A program made the translations under genes and the position numbers. The notes under the pieces are model-generated. The model saw only the letters and a program-made list of their open reading frames with translations, had not been told where the DNA came from and did no database searches. A DNA stretch of 64,000 nt from Marsupella aquatica (lineage: Eukaryota; Marchantiophyta): NCBI GenBank assembly GCA_973895155.1, contig OZ316895.1, positions 21,266,001-21,330,000 on the forward strand, given 5' to 3'. Each line of letters opens with the position of its first letter. The first letter of the stretch is position 1. Below, piece after piece: positions 35,408-46,300 of this stretch.

Positions 35408-36466
35408 GGCATAGGTTATCCAAACTCACCCTGCATGGAAGATGGGAAGTGCATGAAGAAATATCTGCGCGAATTCTCCTCAGAGACACAATTTGGGGAC
35501 GGAGGCTATCCTTTGTATCGGAGGAGAGACAATGGCCAGTCATTCAACAAGGACAATAATGGATTTAGGTTTGACAATATGTGGGTTGTTCCCTATAGCC
35601 CATACTTGAGCATGAAATACAATGCTCACATTAACGTGGAGATTTGTTGTTCCATTAAGGCGATTAAGTACTTATACAAGTATGTATATAAGGGGCATGA
35701 TCGTGCGACGGTGGAAGTTGGAGAGTCACGGGATGAAATCAAAACACATCTTGATGCCCGTTATGTGTCTGCGGCGGAAGGGACGTGGCACATTTTCCAA
35801 TTTAAAATGGCAGAGAGTAGTACTTCTGTCCAACGTCTCCAAGTGCATTGTGAAAGGGAGCAGGCAGTGATGTTCAATGAAGATGCAGACATCATAGACG
35901 TGGTTGAAAGGGAGTCGGACAGGGACACCACTTTGACAGGATGGTTCAAGACAAATGCAATGTTTGAATCGGCACGCCATGTCACATACACTAATTTCCC
36001 TCAAGAATGGACGTGGAACAAGGCTCTACGGAAATGGTCTCCGCGTCAGCAAGGGTTTAGCATTGGGCGAATGTACTTTGTGGCACCATCGGCTGGGGAG
36101 AGATATTATTTGCGAGCCCTCTTGAGTGTTGTCACTGGGGCTCAAAGTTTTGAAGATCTCCGAACTTTTGAGAACGTGGTGCATCCAACGTTCAAAGAGG
36201 CCGCCCTCGCGCGTGGATTGTACGAGAATGATGTAGAGTGGGATAGGTGTCTTGGCGAGGCGGGCCTCATGCAGACCGGTTCACAACTTCGACGGTTGTT
36301 CATCACCATCCTCATCTTTGGCGGCCCCACACAACCCTTTGATCTGTGGACAAGTTACGCTTCAAAGTTGAGTGATGATTGTTGTCATCGCCTTCTCAGC
36401 ATGGGTTTTCTTGAACCCTCGGAAGAATAACAAAGGAGCTTCGCACTGTATTTAATTGGACAGGCA

Positions 36467-38014
36467 TTGCACACCCAAGGGAAGACGTTGGGTGAATTTG
36501 GGTTGCCCCTCCCTTCAGAACAGTTTTGTGAAGATCTGGCAAACACCAATCAATTGATATGGGAGGAGATGTCCTATCGCCAGGAGGATTTGGAACAACA
36601 ATTGGCTGAGCAGGAGCCGTTGTTGAATGTTGGGCAATGTACTGCTTACACTGCAATATTGGAGGCGGTTAGGGGTCGTGAGGCTTCCACATTCTTCATA
36701 GATGGGCCAGGAGGGACAGGGAAGACCTTTGTGGAGAATGTGCTTTTACGTAGGGTGCGGGCTGATGGGGACGTAGCGTTGGCTGTGGCCTCTTCGGGAA
36801 TTGCAGGTTTGTTGTTGGATGGAGGTCGCACAGCACATTCAAGGTTTAAGCTTCCTCTCAATCCCGATGCTCAATCACTATGCAACGTGAAGAAGCAAAC
36901 AGAGCTTGCTGAATTGTTGCGAAGGACAACATTCATTCTGTGGGATGAAGCGCCTATGGTTCATCGACATGCTGTGGAGGCGCTTGATAGGACACTTCGC
37001 GACATAAGAGAAGACAACAAAAAGTTTGGGGGGCTGGTGGTTGCATTTGCAGGGGACTTTCGACAAGTGTTGCCGGTGAAAGCAAGAGCAAGCCGTGCGC
37101 AGATTGTGGGAGGATGCTTGAAGAAATCTCACATTTGGCACTCTGTGAAAACATTCAAGCTTACGGAGAATATGCGTGCGCGGGGTACATCCACTTCAAT
37201 TGAGTTTGGGAACCAGACTTTCCAAGAATGGCTCCTTCAACTTGGGGATGATAAATTGCCAAAGCAAGGAGCGTTGAATAACATGATTATGGTCCCGCCA
37301 TCCATGACGGAGAACATTGTTGATACCGACTCCTTGATTCGTGCAATTTATCCATCATTGGAGAATATTGATGACAAGTTCCTAAGCAAGAGAACAATAT
37401 TGGCGCCAACGAACGAGGAGGCGCTGAAGATCAACAGTTCAATATTGGAAGGGCTCGCAGGAGATGCGCACACCTTCTTAAGTATAGATCGCCCCGATCA
37501 ATTGGAAGGATGTGACTTTTACCCTACTGAGTTCTTGAATACGCTAACACCCAGCGGCTTGCCTCTGCACAAGCTGGTACTTAAGGATGGATGCCCTGTT
37601 ATTCTTTTAGGTAATGTCGACTTCACTACAGGATTATGTAACGGGACACGACTCATAGTACGTACAATCAATAGCCGTGTCATAGAGGCGCGGGTTCTTG
37701 CAAGCAAACATGCAGGGAACATAACGTTCATACCACGTATTCCATTGACGTCAGATGAGGGACTTCCTTTCATGCTGCGAAGAGTCCAATTCCCAGTTCG
37801 AGTGGCATATGCCATGACTATTAATAAGGCACAAGGTCAGACTTTAGAACATGTAGGATTGCAACTTTCTAAGTCGGTTTTCAGTCATGGTCAATTGTAT
37901 GTTGCCTTTTCAAGAGCAACATGTCCTACAAGGATAAAAGTGTTACTTCCAGACGATGAAGATGGAGAAGCAAAGTTGACCAAAAATGTTGTATATGATG
38001 AAGTTCTCTACTAA
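36467..38014 (+). pseudogene. Helitron PIF1-type helicase portion
   Basis: Same frame as the Rep portion, separated only by the TAA at 36428-36430. It shows all the usual superfamily 1 motifs: Walker A FIDGPGGTGKTFVENVLL, motif Ia AVASSGIAGLLLDGGRTAHS, Walker B FILWDEAPM, motif III VVAFAGDFRQVLPV, RTILAPTNEEALKIN, and motifs V/VI YAMTINKAQGQTLEHVGLQL and GQLYVAFSRAT. Helitrons use this helicase to unwind the displaced strand from the nicked end. The domain itself has no stop or frameshift; an AATAAA follows at 38017. It could be made only if translation passed the upstream stop or restarted, so I count it as part of a broken gene. Confidence 0.9.
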
Positions 38015-38204
38015 ATCAATAAAGACCTCATCATGTGTATTCTCTTCAAAATATTGTATCAAGTGTGAATGTTATTCTTTCATTTTTGTATTTAACAACA
38101 TCTTTTACTTCATAATGTCTTTGACTAATGACATGTTTTACTTATTGACCATATTGTACTCACAACATTTTTATACTTAGCCAATTTTTTTCTCAACAAC
38201 TTCT

Positions 38205-38510
38205 TGGGCAACATAACATCTTTTCTCTCCACGACCTCTTGGTTGGCACAACATCGATCTTTTGTCTGCACGATCGCTTGGCCGGCATGACATCTTTTCT
38301 CTCCACGACCTCTTGGCTGGCACAACATCTTTTCTCTCCACGACCGCTTGGCCGACACGACATCTTTTCTCTCCATGACTTTTTGGCGGACACGACATCT
38401 TTTTTTCTCAACGACATCTTGGCCAACACATCTTTTTCTCTCAACGATATCTTGGCCGACACGACATCTTGGCCGCCACGACTTCTTGGCCGCCACGACT
38501 TCTTTTGTGC
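38205..38510. repeat. 35-bp subterminal tandem array of the large Helitron
   Basis: About nine units of the type ACATCTTTTCTCTCCACGAC followed by CTCTTGGCCGGCACA, period near 35 bp, with shorter units at the end (ACATCTTGGCCGCCACG). The last unit runs directly into the 3' hairpin. The same 35-bp unit occurs at the 3' ends of the two related Helitrons. Confidence 0.9.
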
Positions 38511-38531
38511 AACGCACGGGTATTGAGCTAG
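38510..38531 (+). other. Helitron 3' terminal hairpin and CTAG end
   Basis: The palindrome GTGCAACGCAC is followed by GGGTATTGAG and CTAG. This is the replication/transposition terminator of rolling-circle elements. The same end, with one substitution, is at 54880-54899 and, inverted, at 39762-39786. Confidence 0.88.
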
Positions 38532-39761
38532 TGTACTTATAATCACATGGTCTGGAGACTTCACTTAAGTAACCCAAGTGAGTAGCTTTTGATTGGAAAT
38601 TTACTTTTATGCCCTTAGCATCATGGTCTAGAGAAGGGCATCATGGTCTAGCTTCATGATTGCAAATATGTGGTTATTACCCTCATTACCTGTTCCTTGA
38701 TGGAAATAGAGATGAGGAAGAGAAAGTACCCTGCAAAAAAATAATTTAAATTCCAAGCTATTTCCTGTTTAGCTTTTGCTTTCATCCTTGTTTTTCGTCT
38801 ACATTGACACTTCTTTTGTATACCCTCACTTTCAGTGATGCCTACAATTAACAGTCACTGTTATAGAAATGATCCTCTTTAGTTAGAGTCATGGTCTAGA
38901 GGCTGCATTCTAGACCCAGGGAATAGTTTTTGATTGTGCATTATTGCTTAGATAGATAGAGAATCGGACCTAGATGTCATAAATACACATTGATAGTGGG
39001 AGGCTCTATATGCTTGATGGATCCACAAGGTGAAAAGTGCTACTTGATGGGACCACTGAGTGATCTACCTTGTTGAGAGCCTCTGTAGATCTTAATTAAG
39101 TCAACCTAGTACCCAAAACCTCATGGAGATAGATGGGGAGTTTGGTTTGAGGTCATTCAAGCAAACACCTATCTACCTTGTTGAGAGCCTATGTAGATCT
39201 TAATTAAGTCAACCTAGTACCCAAAACCTCATGGAGATGGTTGGGGAGTTTGGTTGGGGTTATTCAAGTAAACACCTCTAGTTGGAAAGCACTTCAATAA
39301 AGCTTTAAAGTTTTGGAATTGTTTCTTCAGAATGATGTTAATTAAAGTTGAGAGCTCTAGAACTAAGAGGTTCCAGATGAAAGGTCTGCTGGTGGGGTCT
39401 TAGTTTAACTCTCTCTCCCTTTGCCCAGAGAGACATGACTTTGTGGTAGCTCACTTGAGTAGAGACTGATAGGTTTTGGGTCTTGGCGGACTCTTCCCTT
39501 TATGTGGGGTTTCACAGATTTCTTAAATTAAAAAAAAAAACTCTCTCTCCCTTCTAATCTGGGTCCGTCTCATTGGGTATGGTCCACCCTTTTTGGTTAC
39601 CCATGCTCCACAGCATTACGTGTATCTTCACTCTTGGATGGGTCTGCTTTTGGCTTTGAAGGCAAGAATGGACTGTAGCAACTGGCTATCGGCAGCCACC
39701 GCTTGCACTACAGACAACATTGAATGCCATTCGGATGACTTATAGAAGGAAATATAGAAAA
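38532..39761. other. Spacer between two Helitrons, with a 107-bp direct repeat
   Basis: The continuation of an older dispersed repeat (TCATGGTCTAGAGGCTGCAT near 38888) precedes a tandem duplication of about 107 bp at 39064-39280, marked by CTACCTTGTTGAGAGCCT and CCAAAACCTCATGGAGAT in each copy. No gene seen. Confidence 0.6.
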
Positions 39762-41490
39762 CTAGCTCAATACCTGTGCGTTGCACAAAAGATGTCGTGA
39801 CGGCCAAGATGTCGTTGAGAACAAAAGAGGTCGTGTCGGCCAAGAGGTTGTTGAGAAGAAAGATGTTGTGTCGGCCAAGAGGTCGTTCAGAAGAAAGAAT
39901 GATGTCATGTCGCCCAAGATGTTGTTGAGAACAAAAGATGTCGTGTTGGCCAAGATGCAGGTGATAACAAAAGATCTCGTGTCGGTCAAGAGGTCATTGA
40001 GAAGGAAGATGTCGAGTCGGCCAAGAGGTTGTTGAGAAGGAAGATGTCGAGTCGGCCAAGAGGTCGTTGAGAAGGAAGATGTTGTGTCGGCCAAGATGCC
40101 GGTGATAACAAAAGATGTAGTGTCGGCCAAGTTATTGAGAACAAAAGATGTCGTGAAGAAAATACCCGTGTGTTGCACAATAGATGTCATGAAGAAAAAG
40201 ATGTTCTGTCCCCCAAGATGTTGTTAAGAAAAAAAATGTCATGATGCCCAAGATGTTATTAAGAAAAAAGTTGTCGTGTCATCTAAGATGTCATTAAGAA
40301 AAGCAGACATTGTGTCGCCCAAGCTGTTGTTATTTAAGAAAAACGATGTTGTGTCACCCAAGATACCGTTAAGAAAAAAAGATGTGGTGTCGCATAAGAT
40401 GTTCTTAAGAAAAAAACTGTTGCACAAAAAGGGCGCAGAAAATGAGTAACAACAATCACAAACTATCACCAATTAATAATGATTTTTGTCTTTGTATTTT
40501 TCATTTTTTAATTCCTTGTAAACCTTTTAAAATGTGAAGAAACTGCACATGATGAAGCTTTAGTTATTGCCCTCAATGTGTTGCCATTTCATTCAAAAAC
40601 ATATCCATTTTTTTAGTGTACTTGTTTTCTTGGAGCCAGTATCAAGTGGAGGGGCAAGTCCAGATTGAGTTCATTGTATAGCACATGCAAATACAGTAAA
40701 CTCTAGATAAGTGATACTCTGACTATTCGATTGCACTAAATTGTTTTACCATTCCTTGATAAGTGCACACCCCCTAAAATTTTCACTTAGTAATAAATGG
40801 CATCTCCACAGGTGAGCAGCCGTGTGACTCATTACACAAAATGTGAATACTTGCCCTAAATTTGATGTTTATAAGTCCAAATTTTCCTTTACCTAAAAAG
40901 GGTGTGCACTTATCAGTAAATGCAATCTCATTGAATTATGTGTTTACTGATAAGTGTACCATCTTTCTTAGTTTGAGTACAAAATGCACTTATAAATTGT
41001 TTTACACTTATTAAAGTTATCATTTAGCTAAATGATTTGATATCTATTTGGCCTTAGAAAAGGTGAAAAAATGCAAACTTCTTGTAAAATGAGAAGAAAA
41101 AATAGGATGACTTCTACTAAACCAAATTGGCTCTTGGACAGAACCAATTGTACATTGGGGCATGAATAAATATTGTATATAGAAGAATTGAGAGGGAATT
41201 GAGAGAGATCAGGGATTGGGCTTGTCCTGACAAATACATTATGCCAGGGTATGTACTTGCAAGAACAATAGGAGGATAGAGGGGGGAATCCATTGGCCTA
41301 CTATAGGGAAGTATGGAGGGAAGAATAAAAAAGATTGTTTGTACTTGTTTTGTAGGGTTATCTTTTTGCAAAGTTTGGTTAATTTATTTCTTCTATACTA
41401 AGTTTATTTAGATTTTTTTTGACACACAAACTGCAAATTCAAATGATGACAACTTCAAAAAAGGGCGCAACTCTTTATTATAGTTCTTGA
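39762..41490 (-). mobile_element. Non-autonomous Helitron, minus strand
   Basis: 1729 bp. On the minus strand it begins TCAAGAACTATAATAAAGAG at 41490 and ends with the GTGCAACGCAC hairpin and CTAG at 39762-39765, flanked by A and T. It has no protein domain. It aligns along its length with the plus-strand element at 49595-54899 once the LTR insertion there is removed. It carries the 35-bp array (39790-40430) and an internal second hairpin at 40162-40178. It presumably depends on a Rep-helicase of the type encoded by the large Helitron. Confidence 0.88.
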
Positions 41491-42291
41491 TGGGGGAAAA
41501 AAATACTTCAACCCAAAATTCCATCCACCATTGGTAAAACCAAATTTAAGAGCAACACTAAACATGCCGGTCCATAGATACTCCAAGAGCAATCGGCGGC
41601 CCAAACCTCATCCTATCTGGACTCACGCCCAAAGCCGTCAGATCGAACAAACGAGGACCATTTATTCAAAAAGTTAATGTCCACGGCCCAGATCGCCCCC
41701 TTGAATTGAGTGGACCATATCCGCCGTTCGATCGGGCACGGACGAACGAAGCAGTGCCACGGCGCAACGAGGGCACGACCAACGTGTCAACCGCGGAGAA
41801 CCCACCCGTTATCCGCAAACCCCCGGTCTCCACTGACTCTGCCTTGGCATGGTCGCGCAGAGCCAACCCCCGTGTGCCACGATTGCAAGCTTCATGGTCT
41901 TATCTGGCACGTGGTGGCCCACGATTCGCCCGCTCTATCGTCCCCTCGTCTAGGCGTCTTCGCCGAGAGCCCGTGCGTTACATGTATACATGACTGTACA
42001 GTGGAGAGAAGCTACACTAGAGAAGGGAGCTTGAAGCGTGGGGAGAGTACAAGAGAACGTCAGAGTCGAGCACAGTTTCTTGATCGAGATTGGAATTCAA
42101 TTTTAGGTTTTTCGAGTTCTTTTTATTCCGCGTGGTGGGTTGTGATCCAGGCTTCGAGTTCTTCATTCTGCTCGCTTTGTGCGCACGATCGGTCGAGGGA
42201 ATTGGCCGCGCCGAGCTGGAATCTGCAGCCGTCGCAGTGGAGTGGTGGTGAGTTGAGTTGAGTGTGGAGGAGGAGAGGAAGGGGAAGGAAG
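41491..42291. other. Spacer and 5' region of the LEA-LysM gene
   Basis: GC-richer from about 41560. Probable promoter and 5' leader of the downstream gene. Overlapping open frames here are low in quality and not called. The leader just before the ATG is purine-rich (GGAGGAGGAGAGGAAGGGGA). Confidence 0.5.
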
Positions 42292-43347
42292 ATGTCTGGA
42301 GCGCAAGGGAACGGGGCGGCAGCGAAAGGTCCACCGAAGGGGGATGACAAGAAGGATGACACCATAGTGAAAGTCACGGCTGTCGTTATAGCGACGGGAA
42401 TTGGGTACAGCTTGTACAAGTCGGTCTTTGTGGGCAAGAAGGAGGAGCGCGCACACGGATATCCCAAAGGGGAGCCCTTCCATGAGCAGATCAATATTGG
42501 AAAGCCTGATGGACTCTCCAGGTTCGAGGCAGGGGTAAAGGAGAAGGTTGGAGAATTCAAGGGAGGTGTTGGAGAATTCAAGGGAGGTGTTAAGGAGAAA
42601 GTTGGAGAATTCAAGGGAGGTGTCAAGGACAAGTTTGGAGCTGCCAAGGAGAAAGCTGGAGAATTCAAGGGAGGTGTCGAGGAGAAAGGCAGAGAGGCGA
42701 AATACGCCGCTGAGGAGAAAGGCAGAGAGGCGAAATACGCTGCTGAGGAGAAAGGCAGAGAGGCGAAATACGCCGCTGATGAGAAAAGAAGAGAGGCGAA
42801 ATACGCCGCTGAAGAAGCGGAGGAGGATGTGAAAGAGGCTGTGGAAGAGGGGAGGGAGAAAGCAGCCGTGCAGGAGGGTAAAACCCAGCAGCAGTGGGGC
42901 GGCTGGTTTAGTTGGCTCGGCGGACAGGCCAACAAGGAGAAGGACGAGGCTGCAGCCAAGGCAGAGAAAGCAAAGGAGGAGACGAAGAGAACTGTAGAGG
43001 ATGGTGAGAAATCTGCTGAGGTGAAGGGGAAGAACTTTTTTGACAAAGCGGATGAGGAGTTGATCAGGGAGAAGGAGGCAATCCAGAAAGGCCTGGCTTC
43101 GGCTGAAGAGAAAGTGGAGAGGGCAGGTGCTGCAGTTGCAAACAAGGTACATAAGCTGGCACCCGGAGGGAAACCGCATGGAGGTAAACCGAAGAAAGCC
43201 TACAAAGAGTATTACATCGTTCGTGGTGACACTCTCTGGGGCATCTCGAGGAGATATGGAGTATCCATTGACGAGTTGAAATCAGAAAACGGTATCTGGA
43301 ATGCAGATTACATCGTGGCAGGAGACACCCTCACCATTCCCAAGTAA
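42292..43347 (+). CDS. LEA-like 11-mer repeat protein with C-terminal LysM domain
   Basis: A single exon of 351 residues. The ATG at 42292 (MSGAQGNGAAAKGPPKGDDK) is the first real start; the open frame upstream has only GTG. A hydrophobic segment at about 24-44 (TIVKVTAVVIATGIGYSLYK) could be a membrane anchor. Residues 84-128 are built from a KEKVGEFKGGV repeat. Residues 130-173 are four 11-mers of the type EEKGREAKYAA, typical of group 3 LEA proteins that form amphipathic helices on drying. A long charged Ala/Glu/Lys helix follows. Residues 308-351 form a LysM domain (YIVRGDTLWGISRRYGVS ... YIVAGDTLTIPK), a peptidoglycan- or chitin-type glycan-binding fold. I know of no standard family with this layout. 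A role in stress protection at a glycan-bearing or membrane surface is inference. Confidence 0.85.
   Translation: MSGAQGNGAAAKGPPKGDDKKDDTIVKVTAVVIATGIGYSLYKSVFVGKKEERAHGYPKGEPFHEQINIGKPDGLSRFEAGVKEKVGEFKGGVGEFKGGVKEKVGEFKGGVKDKFGAAKEKAGEFKGGVEEKGREAKYAAEEKGREAKYAAEEKGREAKYAADEKRREAKYAAEEAEEDVKEAVEEGREKAAVQEGKTQQQWGGWFSWLGGQANKEKDEAAAKAEKAKEETKRTVEDGEKSAEVKGKNFFDKADEELIREKEAIQKGLASAEEKVERAGAAVANKVHKLAPGGKPHGGKPKKAYKEYYIVRGDTLWGISRRYGVSIDELKSENGIWNADYIVAGDTLTIPK
42679..42810 (+). repeat. 33-bp coding tandem repeat (four units)
   Basis: Four in-frame 33-bp units, GAGGAGAAAGGCAGAGAGGC followed by GAAATACGCCGCT, encode the 11-mers of the LEA-like region. The near-identity of the first three shows recent expansion by unit duplication. 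Confidence 0.92.
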
Positions 43348-46300
43348 AGTGTGATTGATGCGAAATCCATGAATCGCAAGCTGTGGTAAATTTTTGTGTA
43401 CACAGAGCTCTTGTAGCTGTAGATAGCTCATTGGCTCGGACCCTAACCAAACTGTACGATATACCAACCATCCCTGAGAGACTAGCAACTGGTAAAGGGT
43501 CTCGAGTGGGCAGCCTCTAGCCGAGTGGGCAGCCTCTAGCCTCTTGGTGTTGAAATTTTGTGTACACAAAGCTGTCGGTAGGTAGCTGCGGCGATAATCT
43601 TTGAGGAGCCTCAATTTGATGTACTATAATGGCAGTCGCTTCCGTTCACTCAATAAATATCATTTGGATACCCTTTGGACATCTCAACTGCACTGGAGAA
43701 GCCCACCCCTGACCCGAGTTCGAAGTATGCAAATTATTCTGAAATCGAACTACCGCTTTGCATGATGACTGAATAGAATGTATTTATCGGCTTGATCTCA
43801 TTAGCAAATTTCCTCACATGCTTGATTCCAATCTGATCTCCAATGCTTGATCGCCTGGCAACATTCGTTGTAAGATTCCCACTCATAGGCCCCATTGCTC
43901 GTGAGTGCTTGCAGCAAACGTGTTGCTCACAGGCTGGGATATTTGAAAGCTGACGTTCTTGATCGTTTGGCTATGTTTATACTAACCTGTCAATTCAGTG
44001 TAAAGTATTTGCGAAAGTCCTCAATTCTTCTGAATCAAACGCATAAGGTATTGGTAATGGCGGAACGGTCTCAACAAACCTCGAACATGGGAGATAGAGT
44101 TAATCTCGTCGGTGGCCTTTGTATAAAAGAGCTCTCTACTCTTGATCAGAGACTGGCACTCGGGATGACAGCATTTGCTAGAGAGTACGATTTGGGGATT
44201 GACGTCCATTCAGTTCTTAAATCCAACCCGCCCCTCATCCACTTGCTTGACTGTGTAAAGAATCACACGAGGCAGGGACCAACAGAATACCTTCAATGTG
44301 TTGTCAAATGTGTGTATGGTGTAACCTCTTGAATTGAGTCGTTTTGAACCTTTGCGTGAGATGTTCTCAGCTAGTCCTTGATTTCAAGGGATGGGTGCTC
44401 ACCATTTGTTTGATCTTCCTTCGTTTATGCACTACATTTTTTCGAACGATCATAAAACCGTGTTGGCAATATTCTGCAGAAAAGCGGATTTCGAACGATC
44501 ATACACCTTGTTAGGATGTCCTGTAGAAAAGCCCATAAACCCACAAACCCACAGCGATTTCTGAGAAGAGAATGATCAGTGAATCGAACGAATCTGGGAG
44601 ATCCTGCAGCCAAGTTTGTGAAGCTCTTGGCTGATGGCTCTTGAGATCTTAAAGTCTGATTGATCTCATTTGATTTTGAAGCTCAGAGCACCCGAATTGG
44701 TCATATTTGTTGAAGAACAAGCATTGGTAATCCTCGTGCTGTACTGAATTTAATAGTCCCATTTCAGAAAATTAATACTTCATTGCCTGGCCTGTGTCGA
44801 AGGATTCAATCGAGACAAAATTTCTGGTGACCTTGTCATCCGTCACTTAGTGATGGGCAGGAAAGGGTTCCTCCACTTCACCGGTGATGCATGGTGTACA
44901 TCTGTCATTCTTTGAGCCGTGCATGATGGACGGAAAGTTCGATGTTTCATTAGTTTCAGGTGAAAATCCTTCTCATACATGAAACTTTTTTGATCCCGTC
45001 CGCGCACACGACTGTACCACTCTCCCACCAAACCAGATTCATGCTCTCGAATAAGCTCTTGCAAATCTTCTTTCATCCACTTCTCTTGCTTCCAGGAAAG
45101 CTCCATTGAAATAGGTGACCCTTAAAATGGCCAGGCAGGCCAGGCAGACCTTTATTGCTTCCAGGAAAGCTTCATTCGAATAGGTGACCCTTAGATTGCC
45201 CAACCCATGACCCTCAGATTGCCCAAGCCAATTTATAGAGGAAAGATTTGAATTATTCTTCCAGTAGACCCGAGGAGTCTTATTTGGACAACTCCCGAGA
45301 TGGGAGGACTTTAGTTTGGTTTGACCATTACCCGTAAATTTCTACAGGTGTCAAGATAAAAATGCCCCAATGTGCGGGGGGTTCACATGTCCAGGTGGAC
45401 AGCCCATCATATGAAATGAGCGTTGGTTAGTTTCTTCCAATTTGAGTGAGTTGTAAAAGAGGTTTAAAAAACCAAAAATGCCATGTGTCACGATTGACAT
45501 AGATATGTTGCAGGACGGTGAAGAAGGTGCATTTTGTTCTCAGCCCAATTCTCTCTCCAGCACTGCTAAGGGTGGCTTTAGAAGACTTTAGGAGCAGTCT
45601 GTTTGAACTTTTTCTTGATCTCCAAGATGTGATCATGGCAATCCCTTGGGGACATACAATAGCAATCCCTTGGGGACATACAGCTGCAGTTCGCTTTCAA
45701 AACATTGGGGGGCAATGTTTTTCTACACTGTTGCTGATGGTACATGGAGGGGCCCAAATTTTGCTAATGTGAAGCACATTTTTGTCTCAGATTTTAGACC
45801 ACCTAGGTCTCTTGATATGGCAGCTTGGTCCATTCCTATTACAAGTCATGTAAGTCAAAAGCCAACCCACAAGTTCTGACTCTGGTGCGAGTCAGTACTA
45901 GACTAACTCTAGTCAAAGAACTACCTTTCAGATGAAGTGTGTCCCCAATTTGTCTTGTAGCAAATTAGTCCAGCGCCTTTGCTACAGTTGGCTTTAAAAG
46001 AGGTTTGGGGCCATAAAAGGATTCCAAAAACCCTTTTAGAGTGGTACACTACCGATCTTTAATATCTCAAATAATCCTCCAGTTTGCTTTGCAATTAGCT
46101 TTGCAAGATGTTAGGACTCATAAAAAGATTCCAAAAACTCATTTAGCCCAGGTACAATATCTAAAAACTCATTTAGCCCAGGAACACTGTCTTTAGTATG
46201 TCAACCGGCCCTCCAGTTTGCTTCGATGCAAAAGTTCACAAACGCCCTAGTGTCTTTGTAAAGCCACTCTGAGGCGAGCTCTGAGGAGGAGAAAGGTATT

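Larger units (their letters stand above)
31795..36430 (+). pseudogene. Helitron Rep portion of the Rep-helicase gene, interrupted
   Basis: The frame begins at the ATG at 31795 (MPPPDQVLAARRERYAKN). It runs through 32206, resumes after a nested element near 32488, and reaches 33379. A 98-base GT..AG intron follows (33380-33477), where NEVGNR joins LNRMPHLDPRILAQ. The frame continues to 34219, resumes at 34525 after a second element, meets a TGA at 34879, passes a third element (34932-35407), and goes on to a TAA at 36428. Domains in order: a basic N-terminus; a Cys-rich segment CHRCGALHW...CCANGKVKLP; the Helitron-like N domain (YAPLHYVLLFPRGQDGW); and the HUH nuclease with FITFTCNPEWPEI, KRGLPHAHMLI and the tyrosine motif KYLYKYVYKG. 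Each nested element can be subtracted to give a continuous frame, so the gene was intact before these insertions. Confidence 0.9.
28851..38531 (+). mobile_element. Full-length Helitron with both termini (decayed)
   Basis: The 5' end TCAGAAACTATAATACAACG at 28851 follows an A. The 3' end is a GTGCAACGCAC hairpin, then GGGTATTGAG, then CTAG at 38528-38531, followed by T. There is no target duplication, as expected for rolling-circle insertion between A and T. The 5' end is closely related to that of two non-autonomous copies (TCAAGAACTATAATAAAGAG at 49595 and on the minus strand at 41490), and the 3' end to theirs. In order the element holds a GC-rich segment, a 165-bp tandem array, a Rep-helicase gene with one intron, and a 35-bp subterminal array. 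The gene is broken by three nested elements and two in-frame stops, so this copy is not autonomous today. Confidence 0.88.

Noticed and set aside
41710-42261. 183-codon open frame before the LEA-LysM gene
   Set aside because: Lies in the promoter and leader region, overlaps other open frames, and has no recognisable domain.
42123-43179. Two 340-codon antisense open frames over the LEA-LysM gene
   Set aside because: Shadows of the repetitive, GC-biased coding strand; serine/leucine-rich low complexity.
43895-44332. 145-codon open frame, plus strand
   Set aside because: No motif recognised and no conserved neighbour; not distinguishable from chance.
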